Source: Nelumbo lutea (lineage: Eukaryota > Streptophyta > Magnoliopsida > Proteales > Nelumbonaceae). From it: a DNA stretch of 64,000 nucleotides. The stretch spans positions 87,388,076 to 87,452,075 of the forward strand of contig JAKGHH010000002.1 of assembly GCA_022828595.1 (NCBI GenBank), written 5' to 3'. The notes beneath the pieces are model-generated. The model saw only the letters and a list, made by a program, of their open reading frames with translations, was not told the origin of the DNA and ran no database searches. The position numbers and the translations under genes were made by a program. Shown piece by piece: positions 39,473 through 52,318 of the stretch. Position 1 is the first letter of the stretch. Each line of letters opens with the position of its first letter.

Positions 39473-41136
39473 TGTTAGATAGTGTATGCCCTTAGCTCTA
39501 ATCAGATTGATGTACTTTTGACATTTACTATAAATGAATAATAGTACATAATTGATTCATTTTATATCTGGTGTGTTTCTGTGTAATACCCTTAAACTGG
39601 ATATTTTTGAGACTCATGTTAGTTTAGAATCTTCACAGCCGTTGGATAGACATGGGGAAGTTTATCCTGCCAAGGCTAATACTAATGTGCTGCCAAGTCG
39701 GTTGGGGTGGCTTGTCTCAGCTACCAGAGTGAGACCTAAGGCACATGTAGTGTGGGTTTGGTTGAAACTTTGAACTAGACCATTTTCTAGTTATGCTCTG
39801 GACCTTAGAGACAGATGGGCAAAACTAGAAAGTTACACCTAACTTCTAGACTCGATTATGGTACTGCATTAGGTGTTGGATTGGGCTGCCTTTGATGTGC
39901 CAATCAATGAGATCCTTAGTGGGGGTCAAAACCTGGGTATGTTGGGGCAGTATGAGAAATCACGTGAGTGTGTGATCATAGTGACAGAATCAGCCCATTT
40001 GTCGGACAAAGTGAATGATCGGGGACAATAGTTCAACACTCTCTCTGATGGAAACCTAAACTTCTGGCAGTGGATTTCAAACTTGTTTGAGATTTGTTTT
40101 GCAAAATATATTTATATGTATTATGTTTTATGAAAAATGTTTGCAAATGTTTTAATTCCTGGGATCCATCCTGAGTGGAGAGTGTGATACTGTACCTTGC
40201 AGCCGAGGGAGAGGTCCTCTCTTGTTGGGTAGTGTTTGATCATTATGGGCTGAGAGGTTAAGTGTATGACCATTTATGGCTTATAGAACTGATGAGCTAA
40301 TCTCACTTAGGTCCATAGTCCTTGGACCCATGGGCCATATGGCTTTTGTGGAGATCAATGTTAGGGTCTAACGCCATACAAAGAGAGCCAAGTCAGCCAG
40401 CAAATTAAAAGGGAAGTGAGTCTGATAACTTAATGGGCCTAAATCCTATTTCGAACTAGGTTAATTTGATTAATTAAATATGGGTGAATTTGAGTTTAGA
40501 TCTAGTTATGGATTAGCAAGAGGATAAGATATGTCTTATCAACATAAGAGTTCAGATCCAAATCTTTATTTGGATCAGAGAACCCTTTCTTGATAGGATT
40601 AGGAAGATGATTTAGAGAGGTTATGATTAGAGGGTGAATTCCTTCTATCAAACACTTTTACTAAATCCAGTTCTTTCCTCTATTCTTGCCGCACTATGCT
40701 ATTCGATCTCCAGAGTCTTGGACTGATCAATAATTGTTATTGATTCTGATTTTTGCTAGAAAAATCAAATCTGAAGTTGTGCTCACATCCTCTGTGTGAT
40801 CCTTGCTGAAGGATTGCAGTTCTTGCTGAAGGTCTATTTTGTTGATCCTGCTTCACCTTCAGCTGCATCATCTTCCGTGGAGGCAGGATTTGGTGACCTC
40901 TTTGGGCATGAACACCTACATTAGGAGCTACATTTGTGGATTCCGTATTAGGTACATCCCTCCCTTATTTTTGGTTACAGATCTGGTCCAGTTTGTTTCA
41001 AAAATGAACCTTGAAAAGTGTGGTTTTTCTAAATCAGGGAATACGATTCTCAGAAGGGAGAAAGAATTTTTTTGAAATTTCGCTCAACCACCCTGCATGG
41101 TTCGGCCATCCATATGATGGATTTCCCATCCCTTTA
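39473..41136 (+). repeat. C+ 5' LTR (family T)
   Basis: 1664 bp, TGTTAGATAGTG ... CATCCCTTTA, followed by the Met-tRNA primer-binding site at 41138-41150. It matches the 3' LTR 52319-53998 throughout, including its R-U5 part (ACACTTTTACTRAATCCAG), which differs from that of the solo LTRs at 3549 and 29606. Confidence 0.92.
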
Positions 41137-41137
41137 G

Positions 41138-41150
41138 TGGTATCAGAGCC
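41138..41150 (+). other. Primer-binding site of C+
   Basis: TGGTATCAGAGCC, complementary to initiator Met tRNA, one base after the 5' LTR. Confidence 0.94.
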
Positions 41151-41686
41151 AGGTTCAAGTCTTGAACCAAATTTAGACCATATCTGAACCTACGCAAATG
41201 AGTAGAAACAATTTTACCCAATTTGCATAAACTAACAGTTTTCTGAGAATTCGATTTTCAGTTTTGTGTGTATGATATGAAAATGAATTCTTTATTATTC
41301 TGTTATGATTATGGAATTGTTCTATGATTGTTTCTTGAATATTCGGGCTGTATGTTTGATGGAGATCAAAATCTTTTATGGCACCAAGATTTGCGTACCC
41401 TGCAATCTTTATTCTATTATTTTGGTCTGTAAATATTTTTTTTTTATTTTCTAGACAAAATGTATAGGATTGATCTGATGTAATTAATAGAAAACTATGG
41501 TTTTCAAATTTTTTTACATTGGGAGAAGTGCTGGTTTACACGGAGGAGAAGATTTTTTACAAATACAAGATCTGCAATCTGCGATTTGTAGGAATTGAAT
41601 ATTCTATCTGCGATTAATATTTTTCTTGCAAGTTTGCAAATTGTCCAAGATAGCCCCATGATTATTTTCTTGTTGATCTTTGTTAT

Positions 41687-42345
41687 CTCTGAATCAAAAA
41701 CCCCCAATTTCGAACTCACCTTCTCTTCTTGCTAGCTTGACTTGAACTCCTTCAGCCCTTCTTCTTCTCTTCCTTGCGCCTAGCCCTTCTTCTCTTCTCT
41801 TCTCTTCAAGGTGTTCGAACCTCTAGGAGTGGGAGAGCCTTGATCTCAAGCAAATGAACACCTTGCCCCTTCTTGAAGCCTCTAGAATGGGGTGTACTAC
41901 ACCCCCTTGTTGAACTTTCTAGAGTTCTCTCTTGAAAGCCTTCTAAGGGTTAGTGCCCCTAGCTCTTTGGGCTGCTATTTGGGCTGCACTTAGGCTCCAT
42001 CTTAGCACATGATAGCTACACTCTAGGCTGCTCTTTTGGGCTGAGAATGAGCATTTTTTGATGGGCTGAAGTTTATTCTTTGCTAGATTTTCTTTTCTTG
42101 GGTTTTTTCAAGGAATCAACTTGTACTTCTTGGGCCAATGTGTGCTCTCTTGCTTCCATAATCGGGCTGGGCTGAATTTGGTTTTTTTGGACATTCTTTT
42201 CTTACATTTTGCCTTATTTTTCTTGGATTAATTACCCCTGAAATATTTTCTTAGCATTAAGCTAAATTAGGGCAAAATTAAATAAAACTGGCATAATAAT
42301 CCATGCAAAGTCCTCATAAATTATAGATAAATTGTATGTTCATCA
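41687..42345 (-). repeat. G2 3' LTR, truncated
   Basis: Matches 48046-48726 of the 5' LTR. The match ends abruptly at CTCTGAATC (41687), where Copia leader-like sequence of C+ begins. About 900 bp of LTR and the outer TSD are missing. Confidence 0.9.
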
Positions 42346-42732
42346 AATACCCCCACACTTAAGCTTTTGCTTGTCCTCAAGCAAAGGCATCAGCCATAAA
42401 CTAAACATTCCCCCCTCTATTCTCACCATTTATCAGGTGAATTTTTTTTAAGATAGAAATGCATTGAGTGGTCGGGGAACTTTTGTAAGTGTTCAGCTCC
42501 TATTCTTATAAATTACCATTTTAACACATGTATAAGATCTATGAAAAGGAGAATATGAATTTCATCAAAGTCTAGCCTTCACTCCTAATCCATATATAAA
42601 TCAGCTCCTTAATTATCAAGGTTAATAATCAAATTTCACTAAGTTTCACATTTGTAACTATATCTCAATGAGAGTTCAACTTTAGTGTGCCCCTTTGAAC
42701 CTCAGCTGTCACCATAATTACTTAATTCTAGG

Positions 42733-42893
42733 GGTGAGTGCATCTTATGCTCCATCTCACCCTTTTCCTCTCTTTCCGGTGTGAGTGCATTTTATGATCC
42801 ATCTCACACACTTTTTCTTCTTATTCTTCTCTCTCTTCTCTCTCTCTCTCTCTTTTGTATGAGTGCATTTTATGCTCCATTTCACTCTAGTCA
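42733..42893. repeat. Three diverged ~60-bp repeats in G2
   Basis: GGTGAGTGCATCTTATGCTCC (42733), GTGTGAGTGCATTTTATGATCC (42780) and GTATGAGTGCATTTTATGCTCC (42857), each followed by 'atctcac' and CT-rich stretches. Short minisatellite inside the 3' part of G2. Confidence 0.85.
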
Positions 42894-44191
42894 CATGCTT
42901 GAGGTAGATGACAAGACTCATGTTCTGAGCTGCTAGTTTTACTATTCATCTCAAAATAGCGGAATCAATTTGGGCTCAATTATTGAACCTCATGTATCAG
43001 CACTTCAGATGTGCATTAGTTCTCTTGACAATTAACAATGAAATCAAGTGCTTTCATACACATGAAGGTAGTTAGGGCTAGTCATGCTGAAAGGCATATT
43101 CAACTTCCCTTTTCTCATGCATATATTAAATAGGGTTATTCACAAGAATAAAAACTAAACAAATACATTGGTCTCCCTCAACTCATTGAATTCCTTCTAA
43201 AAAAAATCACCAAATAGATAGCAATGAATCTTAAGGGGTACCAGTCTTCTTGGTTATGTCATTGCCTGCATATGTGTGTTGGGGTGAATGAGGTGCATGG
43301 TTTCAGTCCCCATACCCTAGCCTCAGGCTCACTCCTCCACACTTAAGGTGAACATTGTCCTCAATGTTCCTAGTGTTAGGGATTCACAAAAAAAAAAAAA
43401 AAAAAACAACAAGACCAATACCAAGTAAAGAGAAGGGTAAAGATGACTCCCTGAAGATTATTTTCAAGATATGCAAGGGTTCTTTTGGTGGGGAGCCTCT
43501 TCTGCTAGAAATTACTTGCAAGAGAGATCAGGAGCTTTGTTCTAAAAATAATTTAAACCAAGAGAGATCAAAAGAATGTAAGTAATCCTAATCTAGCAGC
43601 CATTTACAAGTTAAAGATTACTATACAAGAGAAATTTACAAAACCAAGAAGTCTAACTTCTATCCAACAAGAGAAACTTCAAAAATAAGATCAAAGCCAA
43701 ACAATAAACTGATAGAAACTTCAAAAATAAGATATGCAATTTGATTTCAGCAATGTAAGTGAGTGTATGCATATCTGATCCACAAATTTTGTAGACTAGA
43801 AAAATAGAGCTCCATTACTGAAACTTAGACCAGCATTCAAGTGTGAAATAGATCATAAATGGAAAAGAGAGCTAGCTAAATTAGCAATGGAGTTTATTAC
43901 ATACTATGAAAAGAAGTAAACATATCTAAAATCTACTGTAATCAGATAAAAAATCATTGCTAAAATTAGGATCTTTAGGCTGCTCTTCATGCTCTTATAG
44001 AATCAGACCCGAAGTCTTTGGGATCTGAATTCAGATACAATTTAACTTAGTTCAGACCTGCAATTCTTTTGGTTTGTTGGTGCAGAAAAATTAACAAACA
44101 ATAATAATTGGAGTCTGAATTGAATACACACTTATTGGAACTATTGCACACTATTTCATATATCCATTCACATCTGCTAGACTGAGGGTTG

Positions 44192-45750
44192 TGATGAGAC
44201 TAAAAAGAACCTTTTTTTTTATCCCCTAATATTCACTCTTTTACATTAATTTAGCACTTAAATGGGCTCATTTCTCTTGTATTTCGATTCATGGCAAGAA
44301 AGAAGGCAATTGGAAGAAAATAGGGCAATTCAGATGATTTTGCACAATTTTGGCAACAGTCAGTAATCTAGGAATAACTCTCAATTCCGGACTCCGAATT
44401 GGACAATTCAGAAGGAATAAGAAAGATAAAAGAAAGGCCCACAACTTTTATGTTTTGAGTTTTGACAGATTCGGTAAGCATCGAATACAAAATTGGGCCC
44501 GAAGTCGGAGCAAGTTCGCAGCCAGGCCCATTTCACAGCTGAAGCCCAACTCGCAGAAGAGCCTTGTAGCAGCCCAAGTTTTTAAAGCAGCCCAACTCGA
44601 ATTCAAGAGCCAAGAGTCCCAATTTCGAATGTAATCTCCTAAGAGAGAGTCTTATCAGATCTAAAGTTTTGAATGTAATCCAAGAGAGATAAGAAGATTG
44701 AGACTAGATCATTAGATAAGAGATAGGATAGGATTAGTTCAAAATAGATCAGCACTATCTAGCTAAGGTTAATCTCCTAGAAGGAGTTGGAAAACAGCCA
44801 CCTCCCTCAGCTATATAAAGAGGGGGGCGGACCAGCTCTAGGCATCGAAGAATTCATCAATCAAGCATCAGCAATTCAAGCTACCAAGAAGATCAATTCG
44901 GCCTACTAAGAAGCAGAGCATGGAGGTTTTGAAAATCATGAACAGCTAAGCTTTCCTTTCTGGTTCAAGGGGGGAGGTTCGATTGTGTTATCATGAGGTT
45001 CTTATTTAATTCAAGTTCTTGCTTTTTAATTCAAGTATTCATTGGTTCTTGTGCATATTCTCATTAGATGTTAATGTTAATTAGTCTGACAAATTAATTA
45101 ATGTTGATTTTCCTACTGCTATCCATGGTTTGGTGATCCGTAATTGTCAAGAATAGTGGTACAAGTAGCAATTAGGTTAATATCTTTCTGGGTCAATTCT
45201 TCGTGACAGCCTTTTACCAATGTATTGACATGTTTTAACCTAAAGGGAATCAATGGAACAAGATTCGATAATTGCAGCTATATCAATTATTGTTAATTTG
45301 GTTTAACTGTTTTCACAAAGCTTAATGCTATCACTAATTGATATGGAATGCTATCGCACCCAGTCGATTAGTGATAAGTGTTGATCGAATGCTGGGTTTG
45401 GTTAGTTGATTTAGGAAAACACAAGGTTTATTATGGCTATCCTAATAAATCTAAGGTTAAATGCTTGAATTGCAAGATTGTCGAAGTCTACCTATGATCG
45501 ATGACCAATTGATCAACCCGAACCCTTGAATCAGAATTCGGTAAGACTGATTTCTCTTGTTTGTTCGTTGCTATTTGCTTCCTTGTTCTTTTAGAATTTT
45601 TAATTATTTAATTTTCTCAGTCTATTATATTGCACATTCGGCTAAGAAATTATTCCCTAGCTCCCTGTGGGATTCGACCTAGTACCACTATTACTAGAAA
45701 AATTTAATTGTGGGACTAGCATTAATTTTGAGGGCTTCGACAACTTGTCA
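44192..45750 (+). mobile_element. Solo LTR of family X inside G2, TSD GGTTG
   Basis: 1559 bp, TGATGAGACTAAAAAG ... GACAACTTGTCA, flanked by GGTTG (44187-44191 and 45751-45755). It is homologous to 7408-8954 in the opposite orientation. A TATA-like GCTATATAAAGAGG lies at 44811-44824. No internal part, so it is a solo LTR. Confidence 0.94.
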
Positions 45751-45755
45751 GGTTG

Positions 45756-47130
45756 CTTATCAGAGCTGAATTGTCAATGTGCCTTCAGAGGACCTAAATT
45801 GAGCTATAGCCAGACTTGAGCCTGGTTTGGGTTCAGGTTTGTAAGCTATGCAAATGTATGGCTTCATAATCTTGAAGAATTCTATGATCTGAAATCAGGT
45901 CTGATATGTATATGACCTGTATATGCTGCTGCTATTGAAAGCCATTCAGTTCACATTTAATCTTGGTTCAGACTCCATACAAATGGCCATAAGCCAAAAT
46001 CATCCATATCAACCCATAGATTACAAGAATATGTAAGATAAAACATTCATTCCACACACTTTCAAATTCAGGTCTGCTGTATTGTAAGCTATAGTGCAGC
46101 AGTAGCAGATCTGAATTGAATCCAAATCTTTAGACCTTTTGTTCATTCACAGCTGAAATCAAAGCTAGCTATTTTGAAAATTTTCAAGGATCACCCAAGG
46201 AACATCCACAATGCTAAATTGGTATTGCTAATTCTAATAGATACCTGTCCTGATTCAGCCCTTTTGTAGCAGGTCTGCTGTAGCAGCCCTGCTACAGGTC
46301 TGAATTTAATAGAAAAATCTTTTGGAAGTGCTCTTTTCATTAAATCTCTTGAGGCAACAAAATTCTCAACCCAAACATGCATTCCCTCAGCTAAATTAGC
46401 TCAGGTAGAGCAGAGTACAAGTTATCGAAAACTACAAAGTATACCATGCATCCTGCTCTGTTCTCAACCACAGTTCAGATCTGTGTCATTTCAGATCTGA
46501 ATTTCATCACCCATGGCTAACCAATTATTCTTGGGGGATAGCATATGTATCATAGGGTGAATTAGGGTGGTGATGATCCCTAATTCCCCTCAAATTTGCA
46601 TAAGTTCAGGTCTGAGTTCAGAGGAACTCAGATCTGAACTGTTGTAGATCTGCTATAGTAGAACTCAGATCTAAACTCAGATCTGAGTTCTGATCCGAAT
46701 CCTCACTCTCCCTTCTTTTGTTTATATGATTCTTTTTTTTTTCTTTTCATTTTCTATTTTTTTTTTCTTTTTGTAATGAAAGAAAAAAATAATAAAGGGC
46801 TGAAACACAGCTAAATCTTTTCGGCTGAGTGCTACAGGTCTGAGTTCTGCTGATCTGAGTGCCGAATGTAACTCAGATCTGCAACACTCATGTTTTTGTG
46901 ATTTTTTTTTAGAAGGAAATAACTTCAAGATAGAAAGGAAATCAAGTCTACCTTTATTAAAATGAAACTGAAACAAGAAAATGAAAGTAATCTACTAAAG
47001 AAAGAAGAAACATAACTACAGTAGTACAACAGTTGCATTCAAAGCTAAAATGTAAAATTAAGCAAATTAAACCAACTATGAATGCAATGCTGAATGAGAC
47101 CAGATTAAGAATGCTCATTGTTTCCCTAAA
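45756..47130 (-). other. G2 internal DNA, dense in CAGATCTG words
   Basis: No coding motif on either strand. Between about 46470 and 46880 the word CAGATCTG or close variants (CAGATCTGAA, CAGGTCTG) recurs many times, and again in the LTR at 47590-47820. Poly-T/A stretches at 46734-46800. Confidence 0.6.
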
Positions 47131-47154
47131 TCCTTGACAACGATGCCAAAAACT

Positions 47155-48726
47155 TGATGTGGCTCATTGTGACACTAGCAAGTGCACTAGCCGTTCAAGT
47201 AGTAAAGTAGTGAATAAAGTATCGTTCCCACGAGGATTTAGGAAACAATTACCAATACTAAATTGGGCACTTCTTATCTGATCAACAATATATCAAAAAT
47301 TCATTCAAAAGCTAAAAATCTTAAAATAAAATCTATCTAAATTATTGGCCCAATTGCCTTCAATTCAGGTTAGAAGAGTAAGCAATTAATGTTAATCTCA
47401 GAATTCAGCAATCAATCAAATTGAATCGTTTGAATAAATTGTGATTGATCCTTAGTTTGGTATAACCCCAAGGTTATGAACAACCTCTCTCAAGTGCATG
47501 TTCATTCTATGCATGAGTGACGGTTCTTCTATCCCTAGCAAGAATCTAATCATTCATGCATGCATTTCTTCAAACACATCTAAGGCATCAATTCAAATCT
47601 GAATTGATCACCAACTGAACTATGCAAGTTATCTCTAACCTTGCATGCAATTCAGTTCTTGAATAGTAGATCTGAATTCCTAGAGTCTTTCTCAAGCATT
47701 CTAAGAATTCCAAACTTTAGATCAAATTGGCCAATCTGAAAATTGCAGATCTGAATTCTCTTTCAAGTAATTCAGATCTTGCAATCTCAGATCTGAGAAT
47801 TCAGATATGAGTTTTGAAAGTTTAAATTGACTGAATTAATCTAAAATTAATCCCTATTCAAGAAACTTCAAGAGAAATTCACACCCATTCGAATGAATAA
47901 AAAAGAAATTGATTGCTGATATGAAATTTTACAAACTTAATTACATCAAGAAAGAATGGAAGATGGAGAAAGAAAAAAATTACAACAAGGAAGTTGAATT
48001 CGAATTTAAGGAAAATGAAACTAGAATGGAATTATTACAATATACCTCTGAATCAAAAACCCCCAATTTTGAACTCACCTTCTCTTCTTGCTAGTTTGAC
48101 TTGAACTCCTTAAGCCCTTCTTCTTCTCTTCCTTGTGCCTAGCCCTTCTTCTCTTCTCTTCTTTTCAAGGTGTTCGAATCTCTAGGAGTGGGAGAGCCTT
48201 GATCTCAAGAAAATGAACACCTTCCTCCCTTCTAGAGGCCTCCTTAGATAGATTTTCAAAGGGGCTCTTGCCCCTTCTTGAAGCCTCTAGAATGGGGTAT
48301 ATTACATCCCCTTGTTGAACTTTCTAGAGTTCTCTCTTGAAAGTCCTCTAAGGGTTGCCGCCCCTAGCTCTTTGGGCTGCACTTAGTCTCCCTCTTAGCA
48401 CATGATAGCTACACTCTAGGCTGCTCTTTTGGGCTGAGAATGGGCCTTCTTTGCTAGCCCAAATTTTATTCTTTGCTAAGCTTTCTTTTCTTGGGTTTTT
48501 TCAAGGAATCAACTTGTATTTATTGGGCCGAAGTGTGCTCTTTTGCTTCAATAACCGGGCTTGGCTGAATTTGGTCTTTTTGGACATTTTTTCTTACCTT
48601 TTGCCTTCTTTTTCTTGGATTAATTATCCCTGAAATCTTTTCTTAGCATTATGGTAAATTAAATAAAATTGGCATAATAATCCATGCAAAGTCCTCATAA
48701 ATTATAGATAAATTGTATGTTCATCA
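47155..48726 (-). repeat. G2 5' LTR
   Basis: 1572 bp, minus orientation, TGATGAACATACAATTT ... GAGCCACATCA, followed on the minus strand by the Asp-type primer-binding site. Its outer side joins directly to the gag tail of C+ (AAGAACTCATC at 48727). Confidence 0.9.
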
Positions 48727-51700
48727 AAGAACTCATCAATATGTTGTAGGGGGTTAAAGAATTGATAAAAAAGGATAGACCAATAGCCATGCTTGTTGAA
48801 AGTGGCAAATCAGGCAAAAAAAAGAGGAAGGATAAGAAGAAGCCTCAAAAGTAAGCTGACAAACCTAAAAAGTAGAAAAAGGATAAGACATCAAATGCTA
48901 GTCATTTCTACGAGTAGACTGGCCATTGGAAGAGGAATTGTCCTCAATACCTAGAGACCAAGAAGCAAGGTAATTTTGAATCTTTTATCATAGAGACCAA
49001 TTTGTTAATCACTTTTGCATCCTAGTGTATTGACTCCAGGGCTTCTACTCATGCATGTAACACATTGTAGGGGTTCAAGACAAGTAGAAGGCTGAGTGAT
49101 GGGGAAGTGATGCTCTACTCAGGGACTTCTTCAACAGTTGCAGATACAACCATAGGAATAGTAGAATTGTATTTCAGAGAAGGAACAATTACACTTAAAG
49201 ATTGTCTTTATGTACCAAATTTGAGAAGGAATTTAATTTCTGTTTCAAAATTATGTAAGGATGGTTATTCTATTTTGTTTAGTAATATGATTACTTTTAA
49301 GTTGAATAACAAATTCTTCACTTACAGAGAATTTGAGAATGGTCTCTATGTCCTCCATCCTTCTTTGGAAAAAAAAACCTAAATGAAACTATGTCGAAAA
49401 TAATCCCCAAGAAAATAACACGTGATACGGTAAATCCCACATGCTTGTGGCATTACTGACTTGGCCACGTTAATATAGATAGTATCACAAGGTTGGTAAA
49501 GGATGGTTCTTTGGATTTTCTAACTGTAGAAGATCTTCCAACCTGTGAACCTTGCCTTTAGGGTAAGATGACGAAACGACCATTTACGAGCAAGATTGAA
49601 AGATTTACGGGCACACTTGACCTGATACATACTGATGTATGTGGTCTCATGAATGTTAGGACATGTAACCAACACATTTATTTCATAAAATTTACCGATG
49701 ATTTCTCTCAGTAAGGTTACGTGTACCTAATGAGACATAAGTTTGAATCATTTGAAAAGTTCAAAGAGTTCAAATAAGATGTTAAGAAACAGTTGGGGAG
49801 ACAGATTAAGTCCCTTTCGATCAGATCAAGGAGGCGAATATCTCTCCGATAAATTCAAGGACTACTTAAAGGACAATGGGATTGTATCACAATTAGCTCC
49901 TCCTGTAACACCATAATTAAATGGTGTATCGGAGAGGAGGAATCAGACTCTATTGGATATGGTCCGTTCACTTCTCGTCCACTCAGAATTACCTATATCC
50001 TTTTGGGGTTATGCATTAGATACTACGATTTACGTGTTGAACCGGATTCCACCAAATTCGTTCCTAAGACTCTGTATGAGCTATGGACTGGTAAGAAACC
50101 AAGTGTAAGACACTTGAAGATTTGGAGTTGTCCAACACATGTTAAAAGAACAAGTGCTGACAAATTGGAATTTAAGATCAGCCGTTGCCTATTTGTAAGT
50201 TACCTTAAAAGCTATGTAGGTTACTTATTCTATAACCCAAAAGTGCAAAGGGTGTTTTACAGTCGAAATGCCAATTTCTTGGAAGAAGACTACATCTTGG
50301 ACAATCATCATCAGGCAATTGTTCTTAATGAGGAAAGCCCAAGAGTAGTGGGAGATGTCCCATAGGCTCCAGATAATACCCAACCTAGAAGGTCTACCCA
50401 GGTTTCTAGGCCTCCAGTTCATTACGACTATAATAAAAAAAGTTACTTGATGGAAGCCACGATCAGTGAGGAAGATCCAATGACTTATACGGAAGCTATG
50501 TTGGACATAGATTCCTTGAAGTGGGTAGATGCCATGAAAACCAAGATGGACTCGATGGAGACCAACAAGGTTTGGACTCTTGTAGACCACCCCTGGGGTG
50601 AAAGCAATTAGTTGCAAATGGATCTACAAGAGGAAGAAGGGTCCTGATGGTAAGATTGAGACCTATAAAGCTTGTCTTGTAGCGAAAGGGTATACTTAGA
50701 AAGAGGGAATCGATTATGAAGAAGCCATATCGCCATAAGGAGAGCCCAAGAGTAGTGGGAGATGTCCCACAGGCTCCAGATAATACCCAACCTAAAAGGT
50801 CTACCCAGGTTTCTAGGCCTCCAGTTCGTTACAACTATGATCAAGAAAGTTACTTGATGGAAGCCATGATCAGTGAGGAAGATCCAATGACTTATATGGA
50901 AGCTATGTACATAGATTCCTTGAAGTGGGTAGATGCCATGAAAGCCAAGATGGACTCGATAGAGACCAGCATGGTTTGGACTCTTGTAGACCACCCCTAG
51001 GGTGAAAGCAATTAGTTGCAAATGGATCTACAAGAGGAAGAAGGGCCCTGATGATAAGATTGAAACCTATAAAGCTCATCTTGTAGCAAAACAGTATACT
51101 TAGAAAGAGGGAATCGGTTATGAAGAAACCATATCACCAGTGGCCATGCTCATGTCCATAAGGATTTTGTTAGCTGTAGCAGCATACTATGACTACGAGA
51201 TTTGGTAAATAGGTGATGGAGATCTTACTGAAAATATTTACATGCAGCAACCGCAAGGGTTCATTGCTGTAGGTCAGGAACACATGGTGTGTAAACTTAA
51301 CTAGTCCATATATTGACTTAAGCAAGCTTTTAGGAGATAGAACATCCGATTTGGTTCTACCATCAAACGATTTGACTTTGAGTAGAATCCGGATGAGCCC
51401 TATGTTTATAGGAAGATAATGGGAGATAAGGTTACATTTTTGGTTTTGTATGTAGATGACATTCTACTCATTACGAATGATGTAGGAATGTTAACTACGG
51501 TGAAGGTATGGCTCTCGCAGCAGTTCTCCATGAAAGATCTTGGAGAAGACTCCTACATCTTGGGACTTTGACTCTATAGGGATAGATCGAAGAGGATAAT
51601 AGGATTATCCCAGTCGGCTTATATTGATAAGATTGTCAGAAGATACAACATGGAGAACTCCAAGAAGGGATTTGTCCCTTTCAGGCACAGAGTCACTCTC

Positions 51701-52318
51701 TCCAAGGGTATGTCTCCCAAGATTCCCGAGGAGATTGAGAGCATGAGAGAGGTTCCCTATGCCTTAGCCATAGGGAGCATCATGTATGCCATGCTGTGCA
51801 CTTGGCCAAACATTGCTCAGGTAGTGAGTGTGGTAAGTAGATACCCATCAAACCTAGGATAGGAGCATTGGACAATTGTGAAAAACATACTTAAATGGGG
51901 TCCTGTGCAGTTAGCTGGAAAAGTAGCAAACAATGGTCTACAACAGATTCCACGACCGAGGCCGAGCACATTGCCGCAAGTGAAGCTGCTAAGGAAGCCA
52001 TTTGGATGAAGAAGTTCATTCAAGAATTAGGAGTAGTCCATCCACCACATCACCCATTCCACTATTGTGTGACAACACTAGAGCCATTGCTCAGGCTAAA
52101 GAGCCCCGAGCCCACTTGAAGTCAAAGTATATCGAGAGGATGTACCATGTGCTACGGGAGATTGTTGGTAAGGGGGACACCCAGATTCAGAAGGTAGCAT
52201 CAGTGGAGAATGTGGTAGTCCCATTGATTAAGACACTGACATTGAAAGTGTTTGAGAAACATGTGGAAAGTATGAGACTCCAGCTTGTACTTGATTGGAC
52301 CTAAGTGCAACTGGGAGC
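48727..52318 (+). pseudogene. C+ Copia gag tail and pol, heavily broken
   Basis: Plus-strand order: gag tail (ELINML, 48728-48860), zinc-knuckle remnant (GHWKRNCPQ, about 48920), protease-like region (SGTSSTVADT, 49120), pre-integrase SVSKLCKDGY (49230), HHCC remnant (49440-49560), integrase core with DLIHTDVCG (49620), RT start duplicated at 50330-51139, RT with LVLYVDDILLI (51440-51470), VGSIMYAM-type connection (51770) and RNase H (WKSSKQWSTTDSTTEAE, 51910-51965). The RT segment that normally holds the first catalytic Asp (DVKTAFLNG) is deleted near 51205. Another deletion near 51895 joins the RT end to RNase H. Many stops. The closest relative in the window is C-. Confidence 0.88.
50330..51139 (+). 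repeat. ~405-bp tandem duplication in C+ pol
   Basis: 50330-50736 and 50737-51139 are direct repeats from GGAAAGCCCAAGAGTAG to CCATATCGCCA. They cover the integrase-RT linker and RT N-terminus. The copies differ in several places, including a 3-bp loss (TTGGACATAGAT versus TACATAGAT near 50500/50910). Period 407 is not a multiple of three. Confidence 0.93.

Larger units (their letters stand above)
41687..48726 (-). mobile_element. Coding-less Ty3/Gypsy element G2 (LARD-like), minus
   Basis: On the minus strand: a 5' LTR (48726-47155), a primer-binding site TTTGGCATCGTTGTCAAGG (about 47150-47132; tRNA-Asp type, as in Tat/Athila-like Gypsy), an internal region without any gag or pol, a polypurine tract AAGTGTGGGGGTATT (42360-42346) preceded by the GAGGACAAGCAAAAGCTTAAG signature, and a 3' LTR beginning TGATGAAC at 42345. 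The 3' LTR is cut at 41687. A family-X solo LTR lies inside (44192-45750). Without it the internal region is about 3.2 kb. It can have moved only with proteins from another element. Confidence 0.88.

Noticed and set aside
42733..42893. CRISPR-like spaced repeats
   Set aside because: Only three diverged units in a retrotransposon of a plant genome; no constant repeats or spacers.
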